A stretch of 64,000 nucleotides of DNA from Rebecca billardiae RCC1528 (lineage: Eukaryota > Haptophyta), in NCBI GenBank assembly GCA_965240325.2, contig OZ251224.1, positions 62,001-126,000 of the forward strand, in the 5' to 3' direction. Under the pieces are notes generated by a model. The model searched no databases and had not been told where the DNA came from. It saw nothing but the letters and a program-made list of their open reading frames with translations. The position numbers were made by a program, and so were the translations under genes. Position 1 is the stretch's first letter, and every line of letters begins with the position of its first letter. Shown here piece after piece: positions 40,766 to 52,800 of this stretch.

Positions 40766-41280
40766 CGGCTGCCAGCGCCTGCGGTCTACGTGCTCCATCG
40801 AGTACTTCCTCTTCGGCGTCTAGGCGGTCATCGGCTTCTGTCGGCGTAGTTGCTCGAATGCATCGGCGAGTCCTTTCTGGTCGGCGTCGCATCCTGGACG
40901 GCTTCGGGGGTGTGACCTAGTCACCTCACGCGTTTATCAACGCGGCCCCCACCTCAATCTACTCTCACGTGGGTCTACCGAGTGAGTTATGGTTGTATAA
41001 CCGCTCGGTTATGCGGGTATAACTCACCGGTAGCCCTCATGAGGGCTGGCAGCCAGGGTCCGGCTGCCTGGAGGTTTTCCGGTCGTCAAGCAGAGCCAGG
41101 CCCGGACTGGTGGGCGCGGGTCTGGATTCGCTCAGCAGCTCGGCAAGCGATGCGCGTCTGGGTGCGGCCGCGCTCGCTGGCTGCACCCGCTGCGCGGCGG
41201 CCGGCGTGGCTGCTCTGGTCACCGCTGCCCTGGTGGCTGCCCCTCCTCTGGGAGTTGTTTCTCCCTGCCCTCCCACCCTG

Positions 41281-42642
41281 CTGGTACTCTCCTCCGGACT
41301 GCGCCGCCATCGTTACTCGGCGGGCACAGCCCACTCGCGTGAAGCGAGTGCGATGGCGGAGAATACAAGGCCCAGCCAGACTGGGAACGCCCTTCGGTAG
41401 TGCCGTCCTACCGCTGCGTCGTTACAACAAATCTTTTACCCAACCCCAGGCCCCAGCCCCCCATTAGTAAACAGGGGGGGCCTTGCGGCCTTGTCCCGGT
41501 GGGGCTGGTCGAACACAGCGCGTGTAGGACGACGGAGAAGCTTCCCAGGGCCGGCAGACCCGACGACGATGGGACGAGTAGGCCGTTCAGCGCTGACTGA
41601 CGGTATCATCCGGTGGCGCGCCGCAGTCGCGCGTGCGATTAAGCCACGGGTGCGGCAGCTGCGGCACTTCTGCAAGGCCCACCGAGGCGCACGGCGAGGG
41701 CGCGAGGCGCGCGTCGATGCGGTCGTCGCTGCGCACGGCCGCTCGGGCACGACGGCACGGCAACGGCACGCACCGCGGATGGCCCACCGGACCCTGTAGG
41801 CGCGGGGCGAGCGGCGCAGGCCGGCAGGGCACAACCGACTGCACTGCGTAGACTCCTGCTAAGCCGTCGCTGAGCACGGCCCGTCGGGCACGACGTGGTA
41901 CGAGCGGCTCGCGTCGGTGTGCATGTTGTGTTGTGCAGCTACGCCGGTCCGCGATGGCGCCGCGAGCCGCGGGCGGCGCGGGTGACGGCTCGAAGGCCGC
42001 GCCTGTTGATGACGAGCCAGGGCGAGTAGTAGTAGTCGGGCATGAGTCGGCGAGCGGGTGGCTTATGGTAGGCTTGTGGTACGAGCTTCTCCATGAGGCC
42101 GTTCGTGCACGTCATCTGATGCGGTCGCGGCTGCTTGATAGTTGATCGCCGCCACGTGCCGCTGGATCTCCGACAGATCGGCGCAGTTCCTCGCGACGCC
42201 GAAGTGATGGCATCCAGCGCTGGGTTCGGCGGACGGGCCCGCGGAGCTGTTCCTCGGTCGCGCACGTGTGTGCGAGTCGAGCCACGCCGGCTGAGCGCCA
42301 TTCTGCGTGTCGCGCGACGCGCGCGGCCTTCGCCTCCTGGACTTGGGGAGTGGATGGTCGTAGAAAAGCGTCAACAAATAGGTGCAAGCAACGACATCCC
42401 TATGATGCGCGCTCAAAAAGGTAATGACATGCGTTCTCGATTCCCGAGGCGTGCCTAATCAAAAATCGTTTCGGGGTCCATTGTTCGTATTCCTACTCCG
42501 GTATTACTTGGGACAGCAGTATTGGACACCAATTATGATAAAGGGGGTCGGAGCTGGGTCTCCCAGAGCTTTCTCACGAATTAAAATATATGGCGGGCCG
42601 TATTGTTTGAAGCTGTGTTCACCAGAATTCCATCGAGTTCAG
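41281..42642. other. Intergenic region with no gene I can support
   Basis: Short helical-looking frames occur, for instance near 42120-42390 on the minus strand (QVQEAKAARVARHAEWRSAG), but they have no domain and overlap other equally open frames. The region could contain remnants of older elements. Confidence 0.4.
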
Positions 42643-42644
42643 TA

Positions 42645-42846
42645 CAGTTTACTAAGAATAAGAGACGCACACAGCTCAGGCAGGCGAGATTGACGCCCGC
42701 CAACTGTCACCGCCCATGAAGCCGTCGCCGATGGTAGCGCCGCCGGAAAAATTCGTTCAGCCGTCCGCCTGCGAGGCCTGGATGAGGGCTGCGGCCGCCT
42801 CGCGGCGCGCCAGCGCCCGTCGTCCTCGCCCCACCGTCGTCCACAA
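42645..42846. mobile_element. MITE copy, left part only
   Basis: It starts with TA then CAGTTTACTAAGAATAAGAG and matches the left ~200 bp of the MITE at 57351-57648 with few changes, including its interior. After 42846 the sequences part company and no right terminal repeat follows. On the minus strand the match continues into a frame reading LTVGLYIPYYILILSARC, suggesting that the MITE interior came from a longer sequence preserved here. Confidence 0.75.
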
Positions 42847-43001
42847 AACGTCGTCGTCCGAACTCGCCGACTGGGCGCCGATGCGACAGCGCGCCGACAG
42901 GATGAGGATGTAGTAGGGAATGTAGAGCCCCACTGTCAGTTGGGGAAGGTGTGTATCAAGCGGCATGACTGGGGTAGCTTATCACACAGAAGGCCCGGCC
43001 C

Positions 43002-46000
43002 TCAGGTGATATGTGCCCCAGTGTGGCGTGTCGGCCTCAAAGCCGGCGGCAGGGTTCTGTGGCCCGGAGCAGGGTTTGCTGGCGCATCAGCTGTGTGGGC
43101 CGGGGCGTCCGGCTGTTTGCGTTTGCGGGCCGGGGCCGGCTCTGATGCCACCCCGCCGCTCATGCTGGCCTGCATGTATGGCTGCTGCCCAAGGTCAGCC
43201 CCTGCTGGCTTCTCCCGGGCAGGCTGTGTCGGCGCGCCGGGTGCGCGCGAAGCGTCGTTTTGCCGGTGTGGAGCTGCAGTCATGGCCGCGCCGCGCGTGC
43301 GGCGCTGGCACAGCCTGGCAGACTTGCGTAGGGGCGGGGCCTCCGGCACCGCAGGCGTCGGGGGTCTGGGCTGGTCAGGAGCGGGGGCGCCAGGCCAGAG
43401 AGGCTGCTGCAGGGTATCGGAATCCGGGCGGCTCCGTTTGGCCGGCGGGCCACGCCCCACCACGGGGGGGTCGCCACGCGGCGCGACGGGTGGTGCTTGA
43501 GCGCCGGCGCTGCTGCTGGCACCTCCCTGGCTACACCCCGGGGGGTGTCCAAGCGGGGGGGCGAGTGCCACCGGTGACTGGGGGCGGCCTGTGCAGGCCC
43601 TGTGCATAGGGCGCTTGCCGGTGCCTGCAGCGGTGCTTGGCGGAGGCAGCGCAGAGCTGTCCGGCAACCGCCGCGGCCCATCACCAGCACCTGTGCCATG
43701 GTCCTCAGGGCAGTCGTCTGGCCGGTCCCTGGGCTGTTTGCCGCGCCGATTGCTTGTGGGGCAGCGCTCCCTGTCCTCGAGACCCGGTCGGCTCGGCAGC
43801 GGCAGCACAGGCTCGTAGTGCCCGGTGCCATCAAAGTACACTGCTGCAAGAGTTGGGTCACGCGCAAGGAGGCGTTCGCGTACCGACTGTTGCTGGCGCA
43901 GATCCGCGGGAGCACCTGCAGGCCCCCCTTGCGGGTGTTGCCAGCGTTGGGGGTCCGTATACACTGGGTTGTTCATGCTGGACCACCGCGGCACGTGCCT
44001 ATACAGCGTGCACGCCACCAGGTGCCCGACTGCATCCGAGCTCTCGGGCCTGCCTGCTGTCCCACCGGCAGGGGCAGTCTGGCTGGCGCGCGGCTGGAAC
44101 ACTGCGATGTCACGCCCCATGACGGCCGCAACCGCGGGTATCATGACAGTGGGCCAGTACCTCGACGCCCCACCGGCGGCGAGCCTGCCATCGGCCCCGT
44201 AGCTCGCTGCAGCCCTGAGCGGCCCGGCGAACTCGTGCAGGGTTGGCTGGGCACCCTGCCCATGGTATGTGGCCCTATAGCTGTCAGACATGCTGATGGC
44301 CTCCAGTCCATCCGCGTCCACGAGCCCCAATTGAAGCCGGTGTGTCCGTGAGAGGTGTGCTGTGCCGAGCACCCAGTCCACAGCAGCTGCTCTGAGGAAG
44401 CGGACTGCCTGGTAGGCGGCGGTGCAGGGGCCCACTGCGGCGGCACGCTCCTCGACATAGCCCATGGCTGCCAGCAGGAGGCAGTCCCCATGCATGCAAG
44501 TAGGGTACACAGCATGCCCCACTGCTGCCAGCAGCTCAGTGGCCGCCCCGCGCCACTGTGGCTGGACAGCAACGTAGGCAGGCATAGGTGGCAGCCGCAC
44601 TGAGGGCCGCCGGTGTGCAGGGTGTTGAGAGTGGCCGGCAGCCACATCGTCGATTGGGGGGCCCGCAGTGCGAGGGGTGGAGCCTGCCGCTGCTGCCAAC
44701 CGCCGCTGCTGGGCAGGGGGCCCACTCGCACCGCTATCATCCTGGTGTGCCAGGGCGTCTGCATCGGGCGAGCGGGGCCGCCGCCTGCTGCCACGCTGTG
44801 CGCCGTGCATCGCCGCGCCAGCCAGGCCAGCGTGCGCTGCCGCTGGCGGCCCAGCTGCGGCGCCCTCCTGCACCGGGCCCAGCAGCTGTGCAGGCAGGGG
44901 GTGGCTCGCCGCTGCTGGAGCAAGGCCAGGCCCCAACGCAGCGGGCGCCTGCGCATCGCTGGCGGGGGCATCTGCAGCCGGTGGGGCAGCTGCGGCCGGC
45001 TGCTGTTGCAGCAGCTCATCGGGGGCTGGCGAGTCTTCAGCAGGTGGGCCTGGCTCTGCCACCTCAGCAGCAGGGGCGGGCTCCGCCTGGCTGGCAGCCG
45101 CCCGGCCTTGCTTATGGAGGAGGGCCCAGTACTTATCCAAGTCGTACGTCTTGGCATACGCCGAGCTGAGGCTCAGCGCCCTGCGCTCGTCGTGGATTTT
45201 GCTGGCGGCCAGGGCCAAGGGCTTGTGGATCATCCCCGCGGAGTACGGCACCGGCTGGCCGCCAGGCGGCTGGTGGGCAGCCAGTGCTTGCTTCACAGCT
45301 GTGACAGTGGCCTCGGTCACCTTGCCAGCATAGTAGAAGGGGTGAAGCGTCGCCTGGACCGCGAGTCGGGTGGCTTCGGGCTGTGGGATGGCGCCATTCG
45401 AGGCCTTACGTATCGCAGCTCCCACCCTGTCCTCAGCGTTCCGCTGCGCGTGTGCGTGCTGGCACTGATGGAAGACGTGGTGCACGCTATCCGGCCCTGG
45501 GTTCGGGTCCCCCGCCTTCAGGCAGAATAGGCACTCTGTGCCCAGGGCATAGGTCGCCCGCGAGCTGGTGCACCGTCGCCGGACACCAGCCAGGGCCGGT
45601 GTGGCTGCCACAGCATCCGCATTGTAAACCAGTGCACCGACCGCGCAGCGCAGCACAAACTTACTGATGCGCTCGCGGCACCACTGGTTCTGAAGCGAGT
45701 GTGTGGACTCGCTGACATCGCATGGGAGCGGGGTACCGCCCTGGTGGTCGGGTTCCTGGTCACTGTCGGGTCCAGCCAGTTTGAGCCTGTACTTCGCTGC
45801 TGCAGCAGGCGTGGCAGCATGTGCCTCCAGCGCAGCCCTGCGCGCCCTGTCCATGACGCGGGTGCGGACCTGGTTTGGGCAGGACGGTAGCAACGTGGCA
45901 GAGCCGTGCTCCATCAGTGACACTCTGTACGGCAGCCAGACCATCGGCCCCAGTGCGAACGATGCCTGCCGGTCACCCCTGGCGACCTGCTTGCTGGCCC

Positions 46001-46865
46001 AATCCGCACACAGGTTGCAGACCGTACGGAGCGCAGCTTCGCGTGGGGTGCCAGGGGCATGTCCGAGCACTATGCGCAGCAGCGCTTCACATTGGGCCGA
46101 GCTCACGCAGAAGGCGTTGTCGAGGGCCGACCACCGTGGGGCCAGGGTGTTGCCAACCAGGCGGTCCAGTTCCACATGGCCTGCCTGTTGGTGGCGAAAC
46201 GCCCACTGGTGACCCGACGCCGGTGGGACGCAGATGTCCAGGAGCCGGAGGAGGCGCACCATGTGGGGGCTGCCAGAGAGGAGTTTGGCTGCGGTGCCAG
46301 TGCCCTGGCGGGGAACAGACTCTCCCGGGGCTGTCAAGTCCGGCCGGGCGCGGAGGGTGTGGTGCAGGGCAGTATCGCAGTCCCACCCTATGTGGGCGTG
46401 CCGCACTCCAATAGTAGAGAGCACCTTCACTCCCAGGGTGGCAGCGGCAATCTCAGAGTTCTGGGCTGACTGCTCGCCGGGGTACGTGGCTGTGAAGATG
46501 GTGATGGCATGGCGCTCGCCGCCCGGTGTGAGGGGTAGCGCATATGCCACAGCAGCTGCCCCCTGGCCCCTGCCTGGGACGTAGGAGCCATCCACTCCGC
46601 CTGTCTGTGTCAGCCAGCAGGCCGCGCACTGGCAGCCTGCCATCAGTAGGGATTTCGCGTTCGTGGGCCGCAGCCCGGTCCGCAGGGCCCAGGTGCCCGG
46701 TGAGCAGAAAGTTTTCCGGGGCGGTGAGCCAGTTGTCAACGAGCCCATCCAGCAAGGCATGGGCCAGGCGACCGCACATCCACTCCTGCGCGGGGTCGTA
46801 TGCACGGAGGGCCCTCCTGCCGTCCGCTGTGAAAAGGGAGAGGACAGCTGCTGCGGCTCCCCCAT
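43002..46865 (-). CDS. LINE second frame: RNase H, zinc finger and OTU-like protease
   Basis: The frame is open for 1287 codons, but recognisable sequence starts near residue 89, so it probably continues the RT polyprotein after a frameshift near 46600. RNase H: GGVDGSYV (D92), SAQNSEIAAA (E138), GWDCDTALHH (D164), which would remove RNA from the cDNA hybrid. A finger of the RVT-associated type follows (ECLFC, then HHVFHQC). After a Pro/Gln/Ala-rich spacer, residues about 785-1015 resemble an OTU cysteine protease: HGDCLLLAAMGY (Asp-Cys), WPTVMIPAVAAVMGRDIAVF and the His motif GTGHYEPVLPLP. The last 200 residues are basic and disordered (PPAKRSRPDS, PAPARKRKQPD), possible nuclear-localisation signals. 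RNase H is confident; OTU is moderately so. Confidence 0.7.
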   Translation of the reverse strand: MGEPQQLSSPFSQRTAGGPSVHTTPRRSGCAVAWPMPCWMGSLTTGSPPRKTFCSPGTWALRTGLRPTNAKSLLMAGCQCAACWLTQTGGVDGSYVPGRGQGAAAVAYALPLTPGGERHAITIFTATYPGEQSAQNSEIAAATLGVKVLSTIGVRHAHIGWDCDTALHHTLRARPDLTAPGESVPRQGTGTAAKLLSGSPHMVRLLRLLDICVPPASGHQWAFRHQQAGHVELDRLVGNTLAPRWSALDNAFCVSSAQCEALLRIVLGHAPGTPREAALRTVCNLCADWASKQVARGDRQASFALGPMVWLPYRVSLMEHGSATLLPSCPNQVRTRVMDRARRAALEAHAATPAAAAKYRLKLAGPDSDQEPDHQGGTPLPCDVSESTHSLQNQWCRERISKFVLRCAVGALVYNADAVAATPALAGVRRRCTSSRATYALGTECLFCLKAGDPNPGPDSVHHVFHQCQHAHAQRNAEDRVGAAIRKASNGAIPQPEATRLAVQATLHPFYYAGKVTEATVTAVKQALAAHQPPGGQPVPYSAGMIHKPLALAASKIHDERRALSLSSAYAKTYDLDKYWALLHKQGRAAASQAEPAPAAEVAEPGPPAEDSPAPDELLQQQPAAAAPPAADAPASDAQAPAALGPGLAPAAASHPLPAQLLGPVQEGAAAGPPAAAHAGLAGAAMHGAQRGSRRRPRSPDADALAHQDDSGASGPPAQQRRLAAAAGSTPRTAGPPIDDVAAGHSQHPAHRRPSVRLPPMPAYVAVQPQWRGAATELLAAVGHAVYPTCMHGDCLLLAAMGYVEERAAAVGPCTAAYQAVRFLRAAAVDWVLGTAHLSRTHRLQLGLVDADGLEAISMSDSYRATYHGQGAQPTLHEFAGPLRAAASYGADGRLAAGGASRYWPTVMIPAVAAVMGRDIAVFQPRASQTAPAGGTAGRPESSDAVGHLVACTLYRHVPRWSSMNNPVYTDPQRWQHPQGGPAGAPADLRQQQSVRERLLARDPTLAAVYFDGTGHYEPVLPLPSRPGLEDRERCPTSNRRGKQPRDRPDDCPEDHGTGAGDGPRRLPDSSALPPPSTAAGTGKRPMHRACTGRPQSPVALAPPLGHPPGCSQGGASSSAGAQAPPVAPRGDPPVVGRGPPAKRSRPDSDTLQQPLWPGAPAPDQPRPPTPAVPEAPPLRKSARLCQRRTRGAAMTAAPHRQNDASRAPGAPTQPAREKPAGADLGQQPYMQASMSGGVASEPAPARKRKQPDAPAHTADAPANPAPGHRTLPPALRPTRHTGAHIT

Positions 46866-49800
46866 TGGTGGCGCGTATCATCTGCGCGGCGGAGGTCCCA
46901 CCATCACGCAGGATGCTCTCCTCCAGCATGCTCGTGTGGGCACGGCCCGGCAGGTTGGGGCCAGCCCTGGGCACTGCCATCTCGATCGTGGCACCCACAG
47001 TCATGTCGAGGATGGCGTTGAGCCTGGCAGTCCGGCTGCTGCGCTTCCGCCGAGACAGCCTATTGGAGTACGTATCCATGATGTGCTCGACACGCGAGCC
47101 GCACACCTCCCTGAGAGTGAGGAGCGCGAGTTCACGGTAGGTGGCCGGCGCCCACCGCGCCGCACCGGCCGGGCAGGTGTTCAGCGCGCGCAGCCCACCC
47201 TCGACGAACGGGGGGTACGCCGCAGGGGCAAACCCAGGCGAGTGCAGGCAGGCGTGCCACTCGCAGAGGGCGCTCCGGGTCAGGTGGCCATCTGCCGCCA
47301 GCGAGTTCGCAGCCTTCAGCAGAGTGGTCACCTTCTGCCCAGCATCTCTGGCCTGGGGATCCTCGGGGCCAATGCCCCACGTCTTGGCGGGGCCGCACGC
47401 GGCGATGCGCGCGGACGCGTGCGGCAGCCCAACACGCTGCCACACAGGGCGCAGGATCGTGGTGCGCATGCCGCGCAGCTCGTCTTTGGTGAGCTTGCTG
47501 GCACTGAGCTTGTAGTCCAGTGTGGACACCACATCGTGCTGGAGGAGGGTCCCTGTCATCACAGTATGGCAACAGGGGTCCATGGCCGCCACCCCCACGC
47601 GCCACGCAGCTTTCTGGAGGCGCTCAGCCACTTTCCGAGAGTGCGCGCCCCAGGCCAACTCCATGTTGAGGTGGTATCCGAGGTACGCAAACGACTCGCG
47701 GTGCGCCGGGTCCAGGGTGGGGACGGTGGCCACCGCCTGGCCGGCCCGGGGGAACAGCGGGGCGGCTGGGCCGGCCGGCTGGCACGCTCGCCCGCCGCGC
47801 GGGGTGCGCGCCGGCCTGTACGCGTGCACACACTTGGCGTGATTGAGAACCATGCCATGCGCAGCGAGGAACTTATGGAGGGCCTCGAGCTGGGCAGTGT
47901 TCTCCGCCGCAGTGGCGGCCACCAGGGCCAAGTCATCCATGTACCCCTGCACTTGGATGCGGGCTGTTGGGGGGCCTCTCTGCGGGAGGCGGGCAGTGGC
48001 ATCTAGCTGGAAAGTGTACCCGGTGGCGGACGTGGCTGTGAACCACTGGATGAACATGTTCATGAACAGGCAGAACTTGATGGGGCTCAGCGGGCAGCCC
48101 TGCTTGCATCCCCTCCGGATGGGCACCGGGTCAGTAAGACCATGTGGGGTTCTAGTGACAGCTGTGGACCCCTCGTCCAGCCGATCGAGGCTGGCGACGA
48201 GCTGAGGCGGGAATCCATGGAGGGCCAGGGCCTGCCTGAGGGACGAGATGGGCACGCTGTCGTATGCCTTGGCGATGTCGCACGCTGTGATGTGCAGCTC
48301 GCGGTTGTGCCGCTTGGCATGTGCGATGGCTGCAGTGAGCGCAGCCACATGCAAGTCGCCTTGCCCGCCCGCGCGCGACGCGGCCTGCTCTGGTCGGAGC
48401 AGCCCCAGCCTGTCGCAGACGTGCTGTATCTGGCTGGCCCGGTGGGCCGCGGCCATCTTGTATATCACGCTCTGCAGCGCGATTCCCCGGTAATTGCTGA
48501 GGGCGAGGGCGTCGCCCTTCTTGTAGAAGTACACAATCTCTGACTGGGTGATGTGCGCAGGGAGAGGAGAGGTGGAGTGCAGGATTGTGTTGATGCAGTT
48601 GATCAGCACCGTCTTCAGCGCAGGCTGTGCCTCCAGGACCAGTTTGAGGCTGCAAATTTGCACCTTATCGAGCCCTGGGGCCCCGTTGGACTTGGCCCTG
48701 CCCAGTATACGCTTGAGGTCCTCGGCGCGCATGGGCGCAGTGACTGCCCTTACTAGCTCGGGGGTCCACCTGTCCCTGATCGGCCTCCATATGGCTTCGT
48801 CCTCATAAGGGTGGGGCCCTGGGGTGCGTTCCGCCGGCTGGCCGATGTTCGAGGCAGTGTAGGCTGCAGCTAGCTCCTTTATCCGTGCAGGGTCGTCAGT
48901 GACACCTGCTTGGCCAGTGGTGGGGTCGGTGGTGTGGAGGAGGGTGAGCTCGAAGCCAGATGGCCTATCCCTGGGCAGGAGCTCCTTCCGCAAGTGGTGG
49001 GTACCTTTCCGGTGCATCTCACGGGTGAGCTTGGCATAGCGTTCCTTGATTCGAGCGGTCTCAAATCTGTGCTGGACACGCTCAAAGGCCATGAGGCAAG
49101 TTGTACATATCTGCTTGAGGTCGGCGAGCCACACTGCGATCTCGCGCTGGCTCAGCTGCCACAGCGCGTACAGGGTGGGGACACTGGCCTGGCCTGGCGG
49201 GGCAGTGCCCCCACCCGGCAGGGGCACCCCCATGTTTCGCTGTGCCATGGGATGAGCTGCGCGCGCTCCCCATATGTGCTCATGGGCACGGACTGCCCTC
49301 CTGCTGTTCGGCATGGCCAGCGAGCGGATCATCTTCCCCCTCTGTGCGGCTGTGGTGAGGCCTTCGAGGCACTCCGTGCGCCGGTGGGCCCTGCGCAGCT
49401 GCAGGATGCGAGTGACGGTGGCCACCATTCCCCTATACACTCTGTGCATGGTCAGGTGGGACTGTGCCCGGGGGTCCACTGCCCGGTTCTGGGGCCCGCC
49501 CACTGGGCGCAGCGGCTCTTTGGGGGCCTGTGCTGGGTCAGCAGCCCCCACTCCGTCCACAGCGAGGCTGGTAAGCTCTGCCAGCGTGTCAGGGAGGGCC
49601 TCCTCTGCCGCTGTGCGTGCTGCAGCGTCCATGTGCTCGTGGAAGTCAATGAGGTTGTTGTCATTGTACAGAGGGTGCATGGTGCCACTGTCATCCGCTA
49701 TTCTGGCCAGGGTTTGAGCAGCGGGGCCGCGGAGGGCCTGTACCACCTTGGCCCTATGCTGTGGGTCCGATGCGCTGAAGTAGAAGCGGTGGGGCTGCCA

Positions 49801-52800
49801 ACGCACGTGCACTTTCGGCCGTCGTATGTGGCCTAGCTTGCTGACAGGTATGTCGGCGATCATGAAGAAATGGGTGCTCCTACCCTCGCCGGTGGTCTGG
49901 AGAGGGATGCCGAGCGCTGCAGCAGGGTCACTGTGCCTGACGTGGCAGGCCAGGTCAGCTCTGTTCGAGAGCATGTACGAGATGCGTGAGGCGGTATTGC
50001 CACACACGTGGGTGTACTCAGTAGCAGGGTCAAAGGTGCCTGGCGGCTTCATGTTGTGCATGCCAGTCAATGACTCCATCAGATTCCGGAACGCGCACTG
50101 CGACTTGTTCTGATGCCTCCTGCGAGGGTCCAAGGCCACAGCCTCCCCCTGCTCCCAGACGGCGTTTGCATCGCCTGCTGCCATCCGTAGGGCATCTGTG
50201 CGCCCAGTGACCATGTCCGAATGCATTTCCAGGGTGTGGTGCAGGGCAGGGAGCACCGCGCTGCGCATGGCTGGGTTGCATGGGATATAGAAGCATGTGA
50301 GTTGGATGTGGTAGACATCCCCTGCTGCCGTGGCGAATATCAGGGTGCCCATCAGGAGGTGGCCTGCCACTGACTTGTGCATGGCACCCCCCTGCACTCT
50401 GATGTCCAGCTCAGCCATGGGCCTTGCAGGGTCCCTGCGGACAGCAATGGCTACCCCTTTGCCCGAGCTCTTATGGTGAGCAGGGAGGGGGTCGTGGTAT
50501 GTGGTGTACCCCTGTAGAATGTCTGGTGTGGCCAGGGCCTGCCGCAGGTTTGTCTCCTGTAGCATTACTATGTCCCACTGGTGGTCGTCCAGCAGGGTCT
50601 GGAGCATGGCCCTCCTGGATAGCTTGGCAATGCCCCCCACGTTGACGGACGCAATGGAGAGGCGCTGCCTGCCTGCACCAGGGCCTGGGTTCTTGGCCTC
50701 GCCTTGGCGCTGGCCATCGTCAGGGTCGCCGACACGCTGGTTGGACGTTGCATCCTCTGCTCGGGTAGGTTCGCAGCACTGAGGCCCAGCCCTGCCTGCT
50801 GCCCCTCCACTATGCCCTGCTGTGTCATGGCAGTGCTTCACACGCAGGTGCCACTTGTGCTTGGACGTTGCATCCTCTGCTCGGGTAGGTTCGCAGCACT
50901 GAGGCCCAGCCCTGCCTGCTGCCCCTCCACTATGCCCTGCTGTGTCATGGCAGTGCTTCACACGCAGGTGCCACTTGTGCTTGGGGGGGACATGCATGAG
51001 CATGGTAATCAGAAACAAGACAGCCTGCTTATGTGGCGCTTGCTGACGCCTGCGCTTGGCCGAGGCAGCACCTCTGCAGGCACGCTGCCCGGCAGCTGTC
51101 CTGCCATTGCACTGCCCCTGTTGGCGGCAGTGGTGCCACTGGGGCGCCCTGCCCCACTGCCACTGGGGCTGGGGCAAGGCCAAGCACCTGCGCCTGCGAG
51201 TGCGCTTACATGCTCTGCTCCTGGGCAGGCCGACCCATGTTGTGCCATGCACCAGCATCAGCTCGCGCGGGTGGGCTCTGCGTGCCTGTCGCCAACCTGG
51301 GCAGGGAGACTCACCCCGTGCACGCCGGGCCACCTCCGACCAGTAGTTGCGGCAGGCTGGCACTGTCGCTGCCTCATCCCGACCGCGCGCAGTGCCAGTG
51401 CTGCGCGGCACGGCAGACTGCTTCATGTCACAGCAAACATCATCACAGACGACCGCTGCTGTGGCGGGGGGCAGAGTGAGGCGACTGCGTAGTGCCAACA
51501 GCAGTAGCCAGGCAAGCACCTCAGCCATTATTCCTGCTGAGAGCACGGCCAGTGCTGGCTGTGCTCGCACGACGACGGTGACGAACGTCGGCCACACTGG
51601 GGGGGGCAGGGAGGCCAGGCCCAGCTCAGTCAAGCAGCCAGCAGCCGGCATCCGTGTGATCTGCATCAACACCAGCAGTGCTGCCACCACAGCGTGGGCC
51701 AGCCATACGATCCGGGCAGCGTGGTCGAAAGCGACGGGGCGAGACGAAGTGCCCACCTCGGCATTTACCTTCTCCGCCGCCTGGTCGCCAGCGAGCACGG
51801 TGGCCGTGGAGGCCATGTCGTGCGGCAGCATGCGGCCCGTGTCCTCGGCCATCGCCGCTGCCGCCCTTCGCATCCTGTCATCGGGGAGAGTAGCGACGGC
51901 GTTGCCTTTGGCGCAGCGCACGTGCGCGTTCGGCAAGCCCGGCTCGGCCGATGCCTGCGCCCCCGCGCCAGGCGTCTTGGCCCGAGCACCAGCACCGGCC
52001 CGCTGCGCGCGCGCGCCGCGGCGCCGTTTACCCAGCAACGGAGTATGTGGCGGGTCTGTCTGAGGTGTGGCATCATCGTCCGCACTGTCATCAGTCGCGA
52101 GGCAATGGTATCTCCCTCCGGTACTCATACTTGAAGGCGCATTCATCACAATTACTTGCCGGGCCATACCCGCGGCGCCAGGCGGCGCCACGGGTGCTTC
52201 GTTAATGTTATGGGCTCCCCACCAGGCGTGATAGTCATCACCCTGGGGCGCTGCTTTACCCCCCTTAGGTATCGTTGCACGCCGGCGTCGCCCTCGCCGT
52301 CGGGACGAATGTCGGGCTTTCACCAGCCTCCAACCGTCATTTTCGTCGCCTGGCCAGCTCTCAGCACCGAGGATGAGTCTAGCCCGGCCGGTGTCAGCAG
52401 GGCTGCGAAACTGAAAGGCTCCGCAGGCAGCCGGCCAGGCTGGGCACGGCGGGACCGAGGGCCCGTCCTGAACCAGCGCCACTGTCTGCCCCCGGGCATC
52501 GCCTACGACGTAGCCTGTGCACGGCAGCTCATCAGCCAGTGTCTGCTTGCTCGCTGGCAGCAAGCAGCGGTCATCCAGGCCATATCCACGGTGCGGGTGT
52601 CGCAGTAGTAGCTGCGCTGTCCCAGCCCCAGGGGCATGGCAGTCGGGTGTCACACCTAGTAAGCCGGTGGGGGCTGCACGTTTTAGGCCTGTGTGGGCCG
52701 AGGTGGTTTTGCCCCATCGGGCGGTGTTGTGGGCACGCAGGCTCAGCAGGCTGAGCCTGCACCCGGAGGACTCGGCGAGCGCGCTGGCGATGGGCCTGGC

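Larger units (their letters stand above)
39608..41280. mobile_element. Third, more diverged copy of the inverted-repeat element
   Basis: It starts immediately after the palindrome with ACTCACCGGTAGCCCTCATG and repeats the same modules in plus orientation: a stretch with GGGAGTTGTTTCTTCC, the 64-bp satellite, the CTCTGGGCCTC region, then the border sequence again near 40995 and a second partial module to about 41280. Numerous small indels and substitutions separate it from the two palindrome arms, which are nearly identical to each other. Confidence 0.8.

Noticed and set aside
41491-41799. Plus-strand frame of ~100 codons with a balanced middle (LTDGIIRWRAAVARAIKPRV)
   Set aside because: No domain, competing frames on both strands, and location next to element copies; support is too weak.
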